This document shows, piece by piece, positions 18,864-27,313 of a stretch of DNA of 64,000 nucleotides. The stretch is from the NCBI RefSeq assembly GCF_003850345.1, contig NZ_CP027707.1, positions 1,984,001 to 2,048,000 of the forward strand, written 5' to 3'. Source of the stretch: Pseudomonas chlororaphis subsp. piscium. Lineage in GTDB: Bacteria > Pseudomonadota > Gammaproteobacteria > Pseudomonadales > Pseudomonadaceae. The notes under the pieces are model-generated. The model had not been told where the DNA came from. It searched no databases and saw nothing but the letters and a program-made list of their open reading frames with translations. Numbering within the stretch: the first letter of the stretch is position 1; every line of letters starts with the position of its first letter. The position numbers and the translations under genes are program-made.

Positions 18864-19574
18864 ATTAGACATGTTCGATTTGACAAGAAAAAACGCGTGG
18901 TCGATGAGCTGATCCGACGCATCGAAAGCGGCCTCATGGAGGACGGTTTCCTGCTGCCGGGCGAGCATCAGTTGGCCCAGGAATTCTCGGTGAGTCGTGG
19001 CACCTTGCGCGAGGCCCTGGCCGAACTCAAACGCCGCAACTACATCGCCACCCAGAGCGGGGTCGGCTCCATCGTCACCTTTGACGGTGTGATGTTGGAC
19101 CAGCAAAACGGCTGGGCCCAGGCCCTGGCGGACAGCGGGGCGCTGATCAACACCGAGGTGCTGCGTCTGGAGGCGGTGCAACGTCCCGACCTGTTCAGCC
19201 ATTTCGGCACCGACCAGTTCATTGCCCTGGACCGGCGCCGGCGTTCTACCGACGGCACCGTGGTTTCCCTTGAACGTTCCCTGATGCCCGCCACTGGAGG
19301 CCTGGAGAGCCTGCCGCGAGTAGGGCTGATCGATGATTCCCTGACCATTACCCTGGCCGCCTACGGCTACATCGGCGAGCGCGGCGATCAATGGATCGGC
19401 GCCGAGCCACTGGGTGAAGAAGAAGCACGACTGCTGGGGCGTCCGGCCGGCAGTGTGTTTCTCAAGGCCCTGCGGACCACCTATGACCGCCGCGGGCGTT
19501 TCATGGAACAGGTGGAAAGTTTTCTCGACCCGCTGCACTTTCGCCTGCACCTGGAATTCGGAGCGCAGAAATGA
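18861..19574 (+). CDS. GntR family transcriptional regulator (HutC/YegW-like)
   Basis: 237 residues from ATG 18861 (TTG at 18855 would add two). The winged HTH includes LLPGEHQLAQEFSVSRGTLR and RNYIATQSGVGSIV; the rest is a UTRA-type effector domain ending 'FMEQVESFLDPLHFRLHLEF'. Domain type and the downstream ADP-ribosylglycohydrolase and PfkB kinase parallel E. coli YegW. The ATG has no SD, but an 8-codon reading frame starting at 18845 does (AGGA) and overlaps the start, suggesting coupled initiation. The stop overlaps the next gene by four bases. Confidence 0.87.
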   Translation: MIRHVRFDKKKRVVDELIRRIESGLMEDGFLLPGEHQLAQEFSVSRGTLREALAELKRRNYIATQSGVGSIVTFDGVMLDQQNGWAQALADSGALINTEVLRLEAVQRPDLFSHFGTDQFIALDRRRRSTDGTVVSLERSLMPATGGLESLPRVGLIDDSLTITLAAYGYIGERGDQWIGAEPLGEEEARLLGRPAGSVFLKALRTTYDRRGRFMEQVESFLDPLHFRLHLEFGAQK

Positions 19575-20569
19575 TCCCCCTGGATCGCGCTCTGGGCGCT
19601 TTTTACGGGCTGGCCCTGGGCGACGCCCTGGGCATGCCGACCCAATCCTTGAGCCGGCAGCAGATCAAGCAGCGCTTCGGGGCCATCAAGGGCCTGGAAG
19701 ACGCCGGCCCCGATCAGCCGATCGCCGCCAACATGCCCAAGGGCTCGATCACCGACGACACCGAGCAGGCGATCCTGGTCGGCGACCTGTTGGTCGCGGG
19801 CAAGGGGCGGATCGAACCGGCGGCGTTGGCCCACAGCCTGATCGAGTGGGAAGCGGCGATGCAGGCCAAGGGCTCCCAGGACCTGTTGGGCCCGTCGACC
19901 AAACGTGCCATCGAAATGATCCTCGCCGGGCATACCGCGGAAGAGGCCGGGCGCTACGGCACCACCAATGGCGCGGCGATGCGTGTCACCCCGGTGGGCA
20001 TCGCGGCGAATGTCGACGATGCCCAGGCCTTTATCCGTGCGGTGGTGGAGGCTTGCCAGGTGACCCATAACACCACGCTGGGTATCTCCAGCGCGGCGGC
20101 GGTAGCAGCGGTGGTGTCCGCCGGGATCAATGGCGTGCCGCTGGGCGATGCCTTGCAGATTGGCGTGCAGATCGCCCAGGAGGCGGAGCGGCATGGCCAC
20201 TGGGTGGCCGGCGGCCGTATCGCCACCCGCATCAGTTGGGCGCGCAGCCTCAGTGTCGAAAGCGACAAGGCGCTGCTGGCCGATCTGCTGTACGACCTGA
20301 TCGGTACTTCCGTCGCTTCCCAGGAATCGGTGGTGGTGTCCTTTGCCCTGGCGCATCAGGTGGCCATCGGCGAACTGCAGGCGTTCGAGGCGCTGTGCAT
20401 GGCCGCCAGCCTGGGGGGCGACACCGATACCATTGCCGCCATCCTCGGCGCGATGCTCGGTGCCTGCCAGGGGATGGATTGCTGGCCGGCCACCTTGATC
20501 GAGCAGATCAAGCAGGTCAACGACCTGGATCTCGAACCTCTGGTGCAGGGGCTGCTGGCCCTGCGTTAA
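19571..20569 (+). CDS. ADP-ribosylglycohydrolase family protein (YegU-like)
   Basis: 332 residues. All metal and substrate motifs of the ARH/DraG fold are intact: GDALG (17-21), TDDT (61-64), TNGAAMR (132-138) and GGDTDT (282-287), which bind two Mg ions. The fold hydrolyses N-glycosidic bonds to ribose. Context (nucleobase-type permease and sugar kinase in the same operon) argues against reversal of protein ADP-ribosylation and for hydrolysis of a small N-riboside. ATG overlaps the regulator stop. Closest named relative by context is E. coli YegU. Substrate unknown. Confidence 0.88.
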   Translation: MIPLDRALGAFYGLALGDALGMPTQSLSRQQIKQRFGAIKGLEDAGPDQPIAANMPKGSITDDTEQAILVGDLLVAGKGRIEPAALAHSLIEWEAAMQAKGSQDLLGPSTKRAIEMILAGHTAEEAGRYGTTNGAAMRVTPVGIAANVDDAQAFIRAVVEACQVTHNTTLGISSAAAVAAVVSAGINGVPLGDALQIGVQIAQEAERHGHWVAGGRIATRISWARSLSVESDKALLADLLYDLIGTSVASQESVVVSFALAHQVAIGELQAFEALCMAASLGGDTDTIAAILGAMLGACQGMDCWPATLIEQIKQVNDLDLEPLVQGLLALR

Positions 20570-20729
20570 GGGCCGCGAGGCTGCATGACCGAGGCTCCCA
20601 CCACCTGTGCGCGGGCCGTCGCTGAGGCCTATTTGCCATGGATAGCAGGAATACGGCGAGGAATGCCGGGACGTCTGATCGACTTCCGAAATTGCCGACA
20701 ATCACAACAAAGGCAACAGGAGCTTTTTC

Positions 20730-22196
20730 ATGAGTGCATCGAACCCCGGGCAAAGCGCCGGGCAGCTGGAAACCCGTGGCATCGAGCCGGTGCCGGAAGG
20801 CGAGTGCAACGGCCATCCGCTGCAACTGTTCTGGGTCTGGTTCGCCGCCAATATCAGCATCCTCGGCTTGCCGCTGGGGGCGACCCTGGTAGCCTTTCGC
20901 GGCCTGTCGATCTGGCAGGCGATCATCGTCGCCATCCTTGGCGCCGCCGGTTCGTTCGCGGTGGTGGGGATCATTTCCATCGCCGGGCGTCGCGGGCGGG
21001 CGCCGAGCCTGACACTGTCGCGGGCGATCTTCGGCGTGCGCGGCAATATCGGCCCGACCCTGGTGTCGCTGATGTCGCGGGTGGGCTGGGAAACCGTCAA
21101 CACCACCACCGCCGCCTTCGTCCTGCTGTCACTGTGTTCGATCCTGTTCGGCTCGCCAGTGGAAGCCAAGAGCGCGCCGCTGCTGACCCTGGTGTTCATC
21201 GGTATTTTCGTGCTGCTGACCCTGGTCGTCTCCGGCCTCGGCCATGCGACCCTCTTGGTGATCCAGAAGTGGGCCACCTATGTCTTCGGCGCGCTGAACC
21301 TGCTGGTGGGCGGCTTCCTCTGCGCCACCATCGACTGGAGCGCGGTATTCAACGCGACCCCGGCGCCGTTGAGCGCGATGATCATCGGTATCGGCACCAT
21401 GGCCGCGGGCACCGGCATCGGCTGGGCCAATACCGGCGCCGACATGTCGCGTTACCAGCACAGCAGCGTTAAGGCCTCGCGCCTGGTGGCATCGGCGGCC
21501 TTTGGTGCCGGCATTCCGCTGGTGCTGCTGATTACCCTGGGCGGTCTGCTGTCGGTGGGCAACGACGACCTGGCCTCGGCCACCGACCCGATCGTGGCGA
21601 TTCGCGACATGCTGCCGACCTGGATGGCGGTGCCGTACCTGATCACCGCTTTCGGCGGCCTGCTGCTGTCGAACAACCTCTCGGTGTATTCGGCCGGCCT
21701 GACCACCCTGACCCTGGGGCTCAAGGTCAAGCGGGTGTATGCGGTGGTGGTGGACATCGTGGCGATCTTCGCCGGCTCCATCTACTTCATGCTGATCGCC
21801 GAGAGTTTCTATGGGCCGTTCATTACCTTCATTTCCTTGCTGGCGGTGCCTCTCACCGCCTGGGTCGGGATCTTCGTGGTCGACCTGATCCACCGTCACC
21901 ACTACAGCCCCAAGGACCTGCTGGACGTCAGCCCGAGCAGTGCGTACTGGTATCGCGGTGGTGTCGAATGGCGGGCCTGCGGTGCCTGGGCGCTGGCCAT
22001 AGTGCTGGGCTTCAGTTTCACCACCATCGGCACTACTGCCGACAACATCTGGTTCGCCGGGCCACTGGCCGACTCCTGGCTGGGCCATAACGGCCTGGGC
22101 TGGATCGTTACCTTCCTGGTGGCCGGTGGTGTGTATGCCGTGCTGGGCGGGGCCAGGGACCGCCGCGGCGCTTTTGTCGAGAATGCCAATGCCTAG
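20730..22196 (+). CDS. NCS1 family nucleobase/nucleoside-type permease
   Basis: 488 residues with about 12 hydrophobic helices. 'LFWVWFAANISILGLPLGATL', in parts FAANISILGLPLGATL, and 'MSRVGWETVNTTTAAFVLLS' are the TM1 and TM3 substrate regions of cytosine-permease/NCS1 carriers. NCS1 proteins import nucleobases, hydantoins, allantoin or related compounds with Na+ or H+. SD ACAGGAG lies 8 bases before the ATG. Follows the ARH gene after 160 bases and overlaps the PfkB kinase start. E. coli yegTUV uses an unrelated NHS-family carrier in this position. Confidence 0.88.
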   Translation: MSASNPGQSAGQLETRGIEPVPEGECNGHPLQLFWVWFAANISILGLPLGATLVAFRGLSIWQAIIVAILGAAGSFAVVGIISIAGRRGRAPSLTLSRAIFGVRGNIGPTLVSLMSRVGWETVNTTTAAFVLLSLCSILFGSPVEAKSAPLLTLVFIGIFVLLTLVVSGLGHATLLVIQKWATYVFGALNLLVGGFLCATIDWSAVFNATPAPLSAMIIGIGTMAAGTGIGWANTGADMSRYQHSSVKASRLVASAAFGAGIPLVLLITLGGLLSVGNDDLASATDPIVAIRDMLPTWMAVPYLITAFGGLLLSNNLSVYSAGLTTLTLGLKVKRVYAVVVDIVAIFAGSIYFMLIAESFYGPFITFISLLAVPLTAWVGIFVVDLIHRHHYSPKDLLDVSPSSAYWYRGGVEWRACGAWALAIVLGFSFTTIGTTADNIWFAGPLADSWLGHNGLGWIVTFLVAGGVYAVLGGARDRRGAFVENANA

Positions 22197-23136
22197 AATG
22201 CTGCACACCGGCCAGGTCATCGTCGATCTGGTGATGTCCGTGGACCGCTTGCCGAGTTCCGGCGGTGACGTACTGGCGCAGTCCGCCAGCTTCGAGGCCG
22301 GCGGCGGCTTCAACGTGATGGCCGCCGCCCAGCGTAACGGCTTGCCGGTGCTGTACCTGGGGCGACACGGCAACGGCCGTTTCGGTGATCTGGCGCGTGA
22401 GGCGATGCGTGCCGAGGGCATCCAGGTCACTCTCGAGGCCAGCCGCACCGAGGACACAGGTCTGTGTGTGGCGCTGACCGAAGCCTCGGCCGAACGCAGC
22501 TTCATTTCCTACATCGGGGCGGAAGGCCAGCTGTCGGCCGAGGATCTGGCCGGTGTCGCGGTGCAGGCCGACGACTCTGTCTATGTCAGCGGCTACAGCC
22601 TGCTGCATGCCGGCAAGGCCGAGGCCTTGCTGGACTGGCTGCTGGCCTTGCCGCGGGCGATCCGGCTGGCGTTCGATCCGGGCCCGCTGGTGGATTCGCC
22701 GGACTCCGCGGCCATGCGCCGGCTACTGCCGCGTATCGATATCTGGACCAGCAACAGCATCGAGGCCTTGCGCTTCACCGGGACCTCGACCATCGCCGAA
22801 GCCCTGCAGCGCCTGCATAAGGGGCTGTCGCAGGAGGTGTTGCTGGTGGTCAGGGACGGGCCGCAGGGTTGCTGGGTCAGCCAGCATCGCCACAGCGCCC
22901 ATGTGCCGGGCTTCAAGGTCCAGGCGGTGGACAGCAACGGTGCCGGCGATGCCCATGCCGGGGTCTTTGTCGCAGCCCTGGCGCAGGGGCTGGAGCCACT
23001 GCAGGCGGCGCGCCGTGCCAACGCAGCGGCGGCCCTGGCGGTGACCCGCTGGGGGCCGGCCACCGCGCCGGGTACGGCGGAGGTGGATGCGTTGGTCAAT
23101 GGGGATGGTGTTCCAGCGCAGGCATTTGCCGACTGA
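22189..23136 (+). CDS. PfkB family carbohydrate/nucleoside kinase (YegV-like)
   Basis: 315 residues from ATG 22189, overlapping the permease stop by eight bases; ATG at 22183 and 22198 are alternatives. Ribokinase signatures: GGGFNVMAAAQRNG near the N terminus and DSNGAGDAHAGVFVAALAQG near the C terminus with the catalytic Asp. Strong resemblance to E. coli YegV, including 'YVSGYSLLHAGKAEALLDWL', quoted here in full at 20 residues. Expected to phosphorylate the sugar or nucleoside released or imported by the operon. Last gene of the operon. Confidence 0.88.
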   Translation: MPRMLHTGQVIVDLVMSVDRLPSSGGDVLAQSASFEAGGGFNVMAAAQRNGLPVLYLGRHGNGRFGDLAREAMRAEGIQVTLEASRTEDTGLCVALTEASAERSFISYIGAEGQLSAEDLAGVAVQADDSVYVSGYSLLHAGKAEALLDWLLALPRAIRLAFDPGPLVDSPDSAAMRRLLPRIDIWTSNSIEALRFTGTSTIAEALQRLHKGLSQEVLLVVRDGPQGCWVSQHRHSAHVPGFKVQAVDSNGAGDAHAGVFVAALAQGLEPLQAARRANAAAALAVTRWGPATAPGTAEVDALVNGDGVPAQAFAD

Positions 23137-23144
23137 ACGAGAGT

Positions 23145-23170
23145 GATCTCGAGCAAGTTCGCTCCTACAC
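23145..23170 (-). repeat. Degenerate REP family B copy
   Basis: GATCTCGAGCAAGTTCGCTC followed by CTAC is a diverged reverse copy of the family B core, directly after the PfkB gene. The rest of the 286-base gap to the DUF3829 gene holds a Crp-type site and no gene. Confidence 0.5.
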
Positions 23171-23248
23171 GGAGTGTTGGGGCGGGAACAAAGCAGATAA
23201 GTGCTCGGGAATGGACGAATGGGGCTCTTGGTATCGACGCCAGAGGGT

Positions 23249-23264
23249 TGTGATCGTTATCACA
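23249..23264. promoter_or_regulatory. Crp/Vfr-type binding site
   Basis: TGTGATCGTTATCACA matches TGTGA-N6-TCACA perfectly. It lies 159 bases before the DUF3829 lipoprotein gene, the only gene it could serve in this direction. In Pseudomonas the likely binder is Vfr or a Crp paralogue. Confidence 0.55.
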
Positions 23265-23422
23265 GAAGCGCGGCATTCAGCGCAAAAGGGGCAGGCCAGG
23301 GCGGCCCGAGGTTTGCCAGGGCGGGGGGAGTCTCGCACAATGCCTGCGCGCAAACCCAAGGCTGTTACCGGTCCGCTGCGGTTGCCGTGCGGTCGCGGTG
23401 CACTTTTCCAAGGAATGAAAAA

Positions 23423-24403
23423 ATGAAGACTCGGATGTTTTTGGCTGCGGCCCTGATGGGTGGCACCGTACTGCTGGCCGGTTGTGGCGATAAGAGTGAG
23501 AAAGTCAGCCAGCCTGTGGCACAGGTCGATGCCCGGCAACAGGAAATCGACAAATACAACCAGTACGTCGGTGCGGCGAACAGCATCAGCGAATCCTTCC
23601 AGACGTTCTTGCAGCGTTACCAGCAGTACGAGGTGCCGGCCCTGGCAGGCAAGGCGCCGATCACCGCTTTCAGCGTCGGCAACGATATCCTCATCGATCG
23701 CCTGAGCCGGGCCCTGGATAGCGCCCTGGCCGCCGGTACGCCGATCCCGGAAGTGGATCAGGCGGCCCAGGCCTTTTCCGCGGCTCTGAAAACCCTCTCG
23801 CCGCTGAGTCATGAGCTGCAGAACTACGCGACGTCCAAGGGCTATCTGAGCGACAACGGCGACTTGGCCCGTCGGCAGAGCCAGGCCTATCTGGCCGCCC
23901 TGACCGCGGTCAGCGACAAGGAGCAGGACTTCTACGCCGGCCTTGGGGCGCGTGACCTGGCGCTGACCAAGCAGGCCTTCGATGAGGCGCCGAAAGACAC
24001 CGCGGCCTACTACCGGGCCGGCTTGATCTACTACGGCAAACTCAACACCGCGGATGCCGAGACGCTGTTCGCCGAGCCGAACGATCCGCAGGCCCTGGCG
24101 GCCTTCGAGAAGTCCCTGGCCCTGGTGGCCGACGCGGCCGCGGGCTGGAATGGCAAGGTCAGCGCCCAAGCGGCGCAGAGCGGCAAGTCGTGCGGTGGTG
24201 GCATGCTGGAAATCAATGAGTTCATCGGCCAGTCGCGTTCGATCATCCGCGACGTCAAGGACGGGGTGTACAAGCGCGCTCCCGAGGGCGCGATGAAGAA
24301 CCTGTCGGCGCAGATGCAGAGTTCGAGCATCGTCCGCTCGGCCAACCGCTACAACCGCACCTACGGCAATATGATCAATCGCTTCAACCATCCGACCTGC
24401 TGA
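23423..24403 (+). CDS. DUF3829 domain lipoprotein (YiiG-like)
   Basis: 326 residues from ATG 23423, SD AAGGAATG. Lipobox MGGTVLLAGC, acylated Cys about residue 19, then an all-helical body rich in Ala, Gln and Lys with 'EIDKYNQYVGAANSI' and 'SCGGGMLEINEFIGQSRSII'. It matches the DUF3829 family, exported lipoproteins of unknown function. A longer in-frame ORF starts at 23201 but lacks a signal peptide. Stand-alone gene with a Crp/Vfr-type site upstream. Confidence 0.85.
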   Translation: MKTRMFLAAALMGGTVLLAGCGDKSEKVSQPVAQVDARQQEIDKYNQYVGAANSISESFQTFLQRYQQYEVPALAGKAPITAFSVGNDILIDRLSRALDSALAAGTPIPEVDQAAQAFSAALKTLSPLSHELQNYATSKGYLSDNGDLARRQSQAYLAALTAVSDKEQDFYAGLGARDLALTKQAFDEAPKDTAAYYRAGLIYYGKLNTADAETLFAEPNDPQALAAFEKSLALVADAAAGWNGKVSAQAAQSGKSCGGGMLEINEFIGQSRSIIRDVKDGVYKRAPEGAMKNLSAQMQSSSIVRSANRYNRTYGNMINRFNHPTC

Positions 24404-24503
24404 GCCGGTGCTTGAGGGGGCCTGCGGCATTCAACAGGGTCATGGCCAGGATCGTGGCGGCTGTGATCCTGCAGGCTTCGGAGTTAGCGCGAGGCGGAGT
24501 AAG

Positions 24504-25154
24504 TCAGCCGCCGATCTCATCGATGAATTCGTCCATGAAGCGCTTCAGGCGGGCATGCCGCACCTGCGCCAGGCGCGCGCCGGTCAGGGTCTGAAACCCC
24601 TCGGCCAGGTGCAGCAGCTTGGTGTGGAAGTGGTCGAGGGTGAAGTTCAGGTCGTCGTAGCCGCGGTGCTCGGCATGCGGGTCGTGGGGATCGTAGAAGG
24701 CTCGGTTCAACCGGCCGCCGACATAGAAGGTACGGGCCACGCCGAGAGCGCCCAGGGCGTCGAGACGGTCGGCGTCCTGCAGGATCTTCGCCTCCAGGGT
24801 GTCGGCCTGGATGGCGGCGGAAAAACTGTGGGCTTCGATGGCGTGGGCCACCGCGGCGATCTTCGCTTCGGGCCAGCCCAACTGGTGCAGCAGGGCCGAG
24901 GCCTTTTCCGCCGACAGGCGCGAGGCCTGGGCGCGCAGCGGTGAGCTCTTTTCCACGGCGACACAATCGTGCAGCAGGGTAGCGGCCAGCAACACTTGCA
25001 AGTCGCCGCCGTCTTCCCTGGCGATGCGCCGCACATTGGCCCATACCCGCTGCAGGTGCGACAGGTCGTGGGCGCCGTCGTCGACGGGCTCCAGCGCATG
25101 GGGCAGCAGGGTGTTGGCGAGATCGGGCAGGGGGGCAAAAGCGTGGGCGGTCAT
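24504..25154 (-). CDS. HD domain-containing hydrolase (YedJ-like)
   Basis: 216 residues. HD metal motifs: His in HDLSHLQRVWANV, HD in LLAATLLHDCVAVEKSSP, His in AVAHAIEAHSFSA, and Asp in ILQDADRLDALGALGVAR. This is the YedJ/PF01966 class of predicted phosphohydrolases acting on nucleotides or related phosphates. Start at 25154 (MTAHAFAPLPDL) by homology; the reading frame stays open for 300 codons further upstream but without homology, and no good SD is seen. Convergent with the DUF3829 gene. Confidence 0.85.
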   Translation of the reverse strand: MTAHAFAPLPDLANTLLPHALEPVDDGAHDLSHLQRVWANVRRIAREDGGDLQVLLAATLLHDCVAVEKSSPLRAQASRLSAEKASALLHQLGWPEAKIAAVAHAIEAHSFSAAIQADTLEAKILQDADRLDALGALGVARTFYVGGRLNRAFYDPHDPHAEHRGYDDLNFTLDHFHTKLLHLAEGFQTLTGARLAQVRHARLKRFMDEFIDEIGG

Positions 25155-25415
25155 CTGGAGGGAGCCATCAGCGGGTGAATAACGCGCTACTGTAGCCGCT
25201 GTCGAAGGCGGCGATAAAGCCCATGGAGCTCTCACACCAGCGTCCTTTGTTGGGTGGCTGACCGGTAAGTCTGCGGCACGGGTTACAGGAGCCGGGCAAT
25301 TCCGACATGGACAATCACCCGCCACGACCTCCAGGCACATCACCGTGAAATACCCGTGCATGTCCTTCCCCTGTCGATCTAATATGGCCGCCTGCCTTCC
25401 AACCGAGACCCGCCG

Positions 25416-25895
25416 ATGTCCGTCGAAATCCGCCCAGCCGTGCCCAGCGATGCACCGCAAATCCTTGCCTTCATCAGGGAGTTGGCCGATTACGAACGCG
25501 CGCGCCATGAGGTCATCGCCAGCGTCGCCGACATCGAGCGCAGCCTGTTCAGCGAGGGCGCCACGGCCCACGGCCTGATCTGTCTGCGCGACGGCATGCC
25601 GATCGGCTTCGCGGTGTTTTTCTTCAGCTATTCCACCTGGCTGGGCAGCAACTGCCTGTACCTGGAAGACCTCTACATCACCCCTGCACAGCGCGGCGGC
25701 GGCGCTGGCAAACAGTTGCTGCGACACCTGGCGCGGATCGCCTGCGACAACGGTTGCGGGCGCTTCGAGTGGAGCGTGCTGGAGTGGAACGAACCGGCGA
25801 TCCAGTTCTACAAATCCCTGGGCGCCCAGCCGCAGGAAGAGTGGGTGAGGTACCGCATGGATGGCGATGTGCTGCGCGCGTTCGCCCAAGGCTGA
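25416..25895 (+). CDS. GNAT family N-acetyltransferase (SSAT/thialysine-type)
   Basis: 159 residues. Acetyl-CoA motif A is LYITPAQRGGGAGKQLLRHL, preceded by 'CLYLEDLY' and followed by 'WSVLEWNEPAIQFYKSLGA', which resembles spermidine/spermine and thialysine N-acetyltransferases. Likely acetylates a small amine; substrate unproved. SD is weak. Divergent from the HD hydrolase with a 261-base gap. Confidence 0.85.
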   Translation: MSVEIRPAVPSDAPQILAFIRELADYERARHEVIASVADIERSLFSEGATAHGLICLRDGMPIGFAVFFFSYSTWLGSNCLYLEDLYITPAQRGGGAGKQLLRHLARIACDNGCGRFEWSVLEWNEPAIQFYKSLGAQPQEEWVRYRMDGDVLRAFAQG

Positions 25896-25997
25896 ACCCA
25901 CCGCTCCATGACAGCAGGCTGTAGCGCTGGCGAGGCTGCACAGCGCATGACCTATTTCTGGCGTTTGCGCCGGACTTGGCGGCTGAGGCTTCTTCCT

Positions 25998-26072
25998 CTG
26001 TAGGAGCGAGGCTTGCCCGCGATAGCGTTTTTTCAGACTTACCGCCATCGCGGGCAAGCCTCGCTCCTACGG
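25998..26072. repeat. REP family B inverted pair (REPIN)
   Basis: Forward core TGTAGGAGCGAGGCTTGCC from 25999 and reverse core ending at 26070, about 23 bases apart. Lies between the converging GNAT and alcohol dehydrogenase genes and just downstream of both stops. Confidence 0.9.
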
Positions 26073-26080
26073 GGTCGCGT

Positions 26081-27133
26081 TTATTGCTTGAGGGTGGCCA
26101 TGTCGATGACGAAGCGGTACTTCACATCGCCGGCGATCATCCGCGCGTAAGCCTCGTTGATCTGGCGGATGTCGAGCATCTCGATGTCGCAGGTGATGTT
26201 GTGCTCGGCGCAGAAATCCAGCACTTCCTGGGTTTCGGCGACGCCACCGATCAGCGAGCCGGCCAGCACGCGACGCCCCAGCACCAGCTTGGCCGCGTGC
26301 ACGGGCGGGTCCACCGGTTCGATCAGGCCGACCAGAATATGTACGCCGTCGAAGCGCAGGGTATCCAGGTAGGGGTTGAGGTCGTGTTGCACCGGAATGG
26401 TGTCCAGCAGGAAGTCGAAGCGGCCGGCCGCGGCTTTCATCTGTTCGGCATCGGTGGAGACGATCACATGATCGGCGCCCTGGCGACGACCTTCCTCGGC
26501 CTTGCTCGCCGAACGGGTGAACAGGGTCACTTCCGCGCCCAGAGCCTTGGCGAACTTGATGCCCATGTGACCGAGGCCGCCCATGCCGAGAATGCCCACC
26601 TTGTCGCCGGCCTTCACCCCGTAATGCTTGAGCGGCGAGTAGGTGGTGATGCCCGCGCAGAGGATCGGCGCGGCGCTGGCCAGGTCGAGCTTCTCGGGGA
26701 TGCGCACGACAAAGTGCTCGCTGACCACGATGCTGTCGGAGTACCCGCCCATGGTGTTGCTGCCGTCGACCCGGTCCGGGGTGGCGTAGGTCATGGTCGG
26801 GCCTTCCAGGCAGTACTGTTCCAGGTTGGCGGCGCAGGCTTCGCAATGCCGGCAGGAGTCGACCATGCAGCCGACGCCGACCAGATCGCCGACCTTATGC
26901 TTGGTCACTTGGGCACCGACGGCGGTGACCTTGCCGACGATCTCGTGGCCCGGCATCAGCGGGTACACGGCGATGCCCCATTCATTGCGGGCCTGGTGGA
27001 TATCGGAGTGGCAGACGCCGCAGTAGAGAATCTCGATGGCCACGTCGTCGGGGCGCGGGCTGCGTCGCTGAAAGCTCATGGGGGAGAGGGGCGTGGTGGC
27101 TGACTGGGCGGCGTAACCGATGGCTGTGTACAT
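26081..27133 (-). CDS. NAD(P)-dependent zinc alcohol dehydrogenase (YahK/cinnamyl-type)
   Basis: 350 residues from ATG 27133. Catalytic zinc: CGVCHSDIHQARNEWG and GHEIVG; structural zinc: 'CRHCEACAANLEQYC' (four Cys); Rossmann motif GILGMGGLGHMGIKFAKALG. Closest in type to YahK/YjgB-like, NADP-preferring broad aldehyde reductases. Likely detoxifies or reduces aldehydes. Divergent from an AraC regulator of the YqhC type with a perfect 22-bp palindrome between, so it is probably that regulator's target. Confidence 0.9.
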   Translation of the reverse strand: MYTAIGYAAQSATTPLSPMSFQRRSPRPDDVAIEILYCGVCHSDIHQARNEWGIAVYPLMPGHEIVGKVTAVGAQVTKHKVGDLVGVGCMVDSCRHCEACAANLEQYCLEGPTMTYATPDRVDGSNTMGGYSDSIVVSEHFVVRIPEKLDLASAAPILCAGITTYSPLKHYGVKAGDKVGILGMGGLGHMGIKFAKALGAEVTLFTRSASKAEEGRRQGADHVIVSTDAEQMKAAAGRFDFLLDTIPVQHDLNPYLDTLRFDGVHILVGLIEPVDPPVHAAKLVLGRRVLAGSLIGGVAETQEVLDFCAEHNITCDIEMLDIRQINEAYARMIAGDVKYRFVIDMATLKQ

Positions 27134-27197
27134 GATGAACCTCGCAAAAGCACTGACAGGTGAGGCGGGCCATTCTCGGCGCCGCTGCCTGACGCGA

Positions 27198-27219
27198 ACA
27201 TGGCGATTCCTCGCCATGT
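27198..27219. promoter_or_regulatory. Perfect inverted repeat between adh and araC
   Basis: ACATGGCGA (27198-27206) and TCGCCATGT (27211-27219) flank TTCC. Lies 65 bases before the dehydrogenase start and 95 before the regulator start. Candidate operator for control of the divergent pair. Confidence 0.6.
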
Positions 27220-27313
27220 CATGCCTATTCCTCCGCCATCGGCCATTTGCCCGCGGCATTGGCGTTCAGACCTGCGATGATGTTTTCATCCCTTTTTTCG
27301 TGAAGTTTTCCCC

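Noticed and set aside
22126..22188. Longer start for the PfkB kinase
   Set aside because: Adds residues overlapping the permease C terminus with no similarity to the family.
25155..26057. N-terminal extension of the HD hydrolase reading frame
   Set aside because: Open only by chance through the GNAT gene and intergenic DNA; homology starts at MTAHAFAPLPDL.
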